Origin: Saccharothrix luteola
Lineage (GTDB): Bacteria; Actinomycetota; Actinomycetes; Mycobacteriales; Pseudonocardiaceae
Direction: 5' to 3'
Length of the DNA: 64,000 bases
Assembly: GCF_020859565.1 (NCBI RefSeq)
Contig: NZ_JAJHUO010000036.1
Location: 39,249 to 103,248 of the forward strand
A program made the translations under genes and the position numbers. The notes under the pieces were generated by a model. It made no database searches, had not been told where the DNA came from, and saw nothing but the letters and a program-made list of their open reading frames with translations. Each line of letters starts with the position of its first letter. Position 1 is the first letter of the stretch. This document shows positions 63,561 to 64,000 of this stretch, piece after piece.

Positions 63561-63962
63561 ATGAGTGCCGTGCCGGGTAGTGGAGCTGGGTTCGTACCGA
63601 CCGACGACGACGTGGCGGGCGTGCTCGCGTGGTTCGAGCAGTGGGACGCCTTGGCGGTGGCCAAGGACGTCGAGGCGATGGCCGACATGGCGCTGTTCCC
63701 GGTCAACGCGGTGACCGACGGGTCGGCGCAGTCGTGGGACCGGGAGCGGTTCCTCGCCGACATGAGGGCGACGCTGGGTGACGGCGACGTCCGGATGGAG
63801 TCCGTCCGGACGCCGGTGTTCATCAACGCCGACCTGGTGTTCGTGATCACCGACGCGACCATCACCGCCGGTGACTTCTCGCAGGTCGTGCGGTACGGCG
63901 ACCTGTTGGTGAAGACCGACGGCAAGTGGCTGTTCCAGACGATGGCCCAGGGCGGCTGGTAG
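63561..63962 (+). CDS. SnoaL/NTF2-like protein
   Basis: 133 aa. It follows the small alpha+beta barrel pattern of SnoaL/DUF4440 proteins: VLAWFEQWDALAVAKDVEAM, then AVTDGSAQSWDRERFLADM, and a C-terminal LLVKTDGKWLFQTMAQGGW. Probably a small ligand-binding or isomerase-like protein of unknown substrate. ATG 63561 is preferred; an ATG at 63552 lies inside the operator-like palindrome. No ribosome-binding site is seen before either, so a leaderless mRNA is possible. Confidence 0.7.
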   Translation: MSAVPGSGAGFVPTDDDVAGVLAWFEQWDALAVAKDVEAMADMALFPVNAVTDGSAQSWDRERFLADMRATLGDGDVRMESVRTPVFINADLVFVITDATITAGDFSQVVRYGDLLVKTDGKWLFQTMAQGGW

Positions 63963-64000
63963 TCGGTTCGCCCGTCCGCGCCAACTAACAATCAGTCTTG

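Overview
The window is very GC-rich DNA with the gene style of a filamentous actinomycete. The best guess is the Pseudonocardiaceae (Saccharothrix, Lentzea or Actinosynnema type). The grounds are a DUF5753-type XRE regulator paired with a DUF397 gene, the conserved ruvC-ruvA-ruvB-yajC-secD-secF-apt...rel block, frequent GTG/TTG starts, ATGA/GTGA stop-start overlaps, Gram-positive LexA boxes, and a 22-nt intergenic repeat family.

Left part (1-9.1 kb): the 3' end of a Thr/Pro-rich surface protein; a minus-strand five-gene urea ABC importer (urtABCDE) with no urease in view; then a DUF418 membrane protein, a LysR regulator and a TIGR03083/SCP2-like protein.

Carbohydrate region (9.6-28.5 kb): a secreted discoidin/beta-helix protein, a LacI repressor, a GH3 beta-glucosidase, a ROK regulator divergent from a dipeptide-type ABC importer with a GH1 beta-glucosidase, a secreted double-discoidin TIM-barrel glycosidase, a DUF1996 protein and a DUF305-like lipoprotein. 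Five near-identical palindromes with core GAGAGCGCTCTC lie in front of the LacI gene, the GH3 gene, both discoidin proteins and the DUF1996 gene. They define a likely local LacI regulon. The importer-GH1 operon has its own ROK/XylR-like site. The simple reading is secreted enzymes that open a polysaccharide, an importer that takes up the oligosaccharides, and GH1/GH3 enzymes that finish them in the cytoplasm.

Middle (28.4-36.3 kb): HAD phosphatase, tandem DUF427 protein, a UDG-superfamily protein, WYL regulator, ATP-dependent DNA ligase, DinB and DUF899 proteins, and a cupin coupled to a membrane diguanylate cyclase.

Core block (36.5-52.4 kb): ruvCAB behind a LexA box, yajC-secD-secF-apt, rel, a cyclophilin, a metallo-beta-lactamase-fold hydrolase and hisS. 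The usual apt-rel neighbourhood is interrupted by a decayed DUF222/HNH endonuclease gene, a decayed TPR-like fragment and an XRE-DUF397 pair.

Right end (52.4-64 kb): spermidine-synthase-like, coiled-coil, DUF1304 and YibE/F-like genes; a nitroreductase; a pnuC-nadR NAD-salvage pair; a radical-SAM gene (Rv2578c type) behind a perfect LexA palindrome and carrying an intein exactly at an iron-sulfur cysteine; a small secreted DPLDDW-repeat protein; a Tat-exported FAD oxidase; and an SDR/TetR/SnoaL-like group that shares GTAC-type operators. No rRNA, tRNA, CRISPR array or insertion sequence was recognised.
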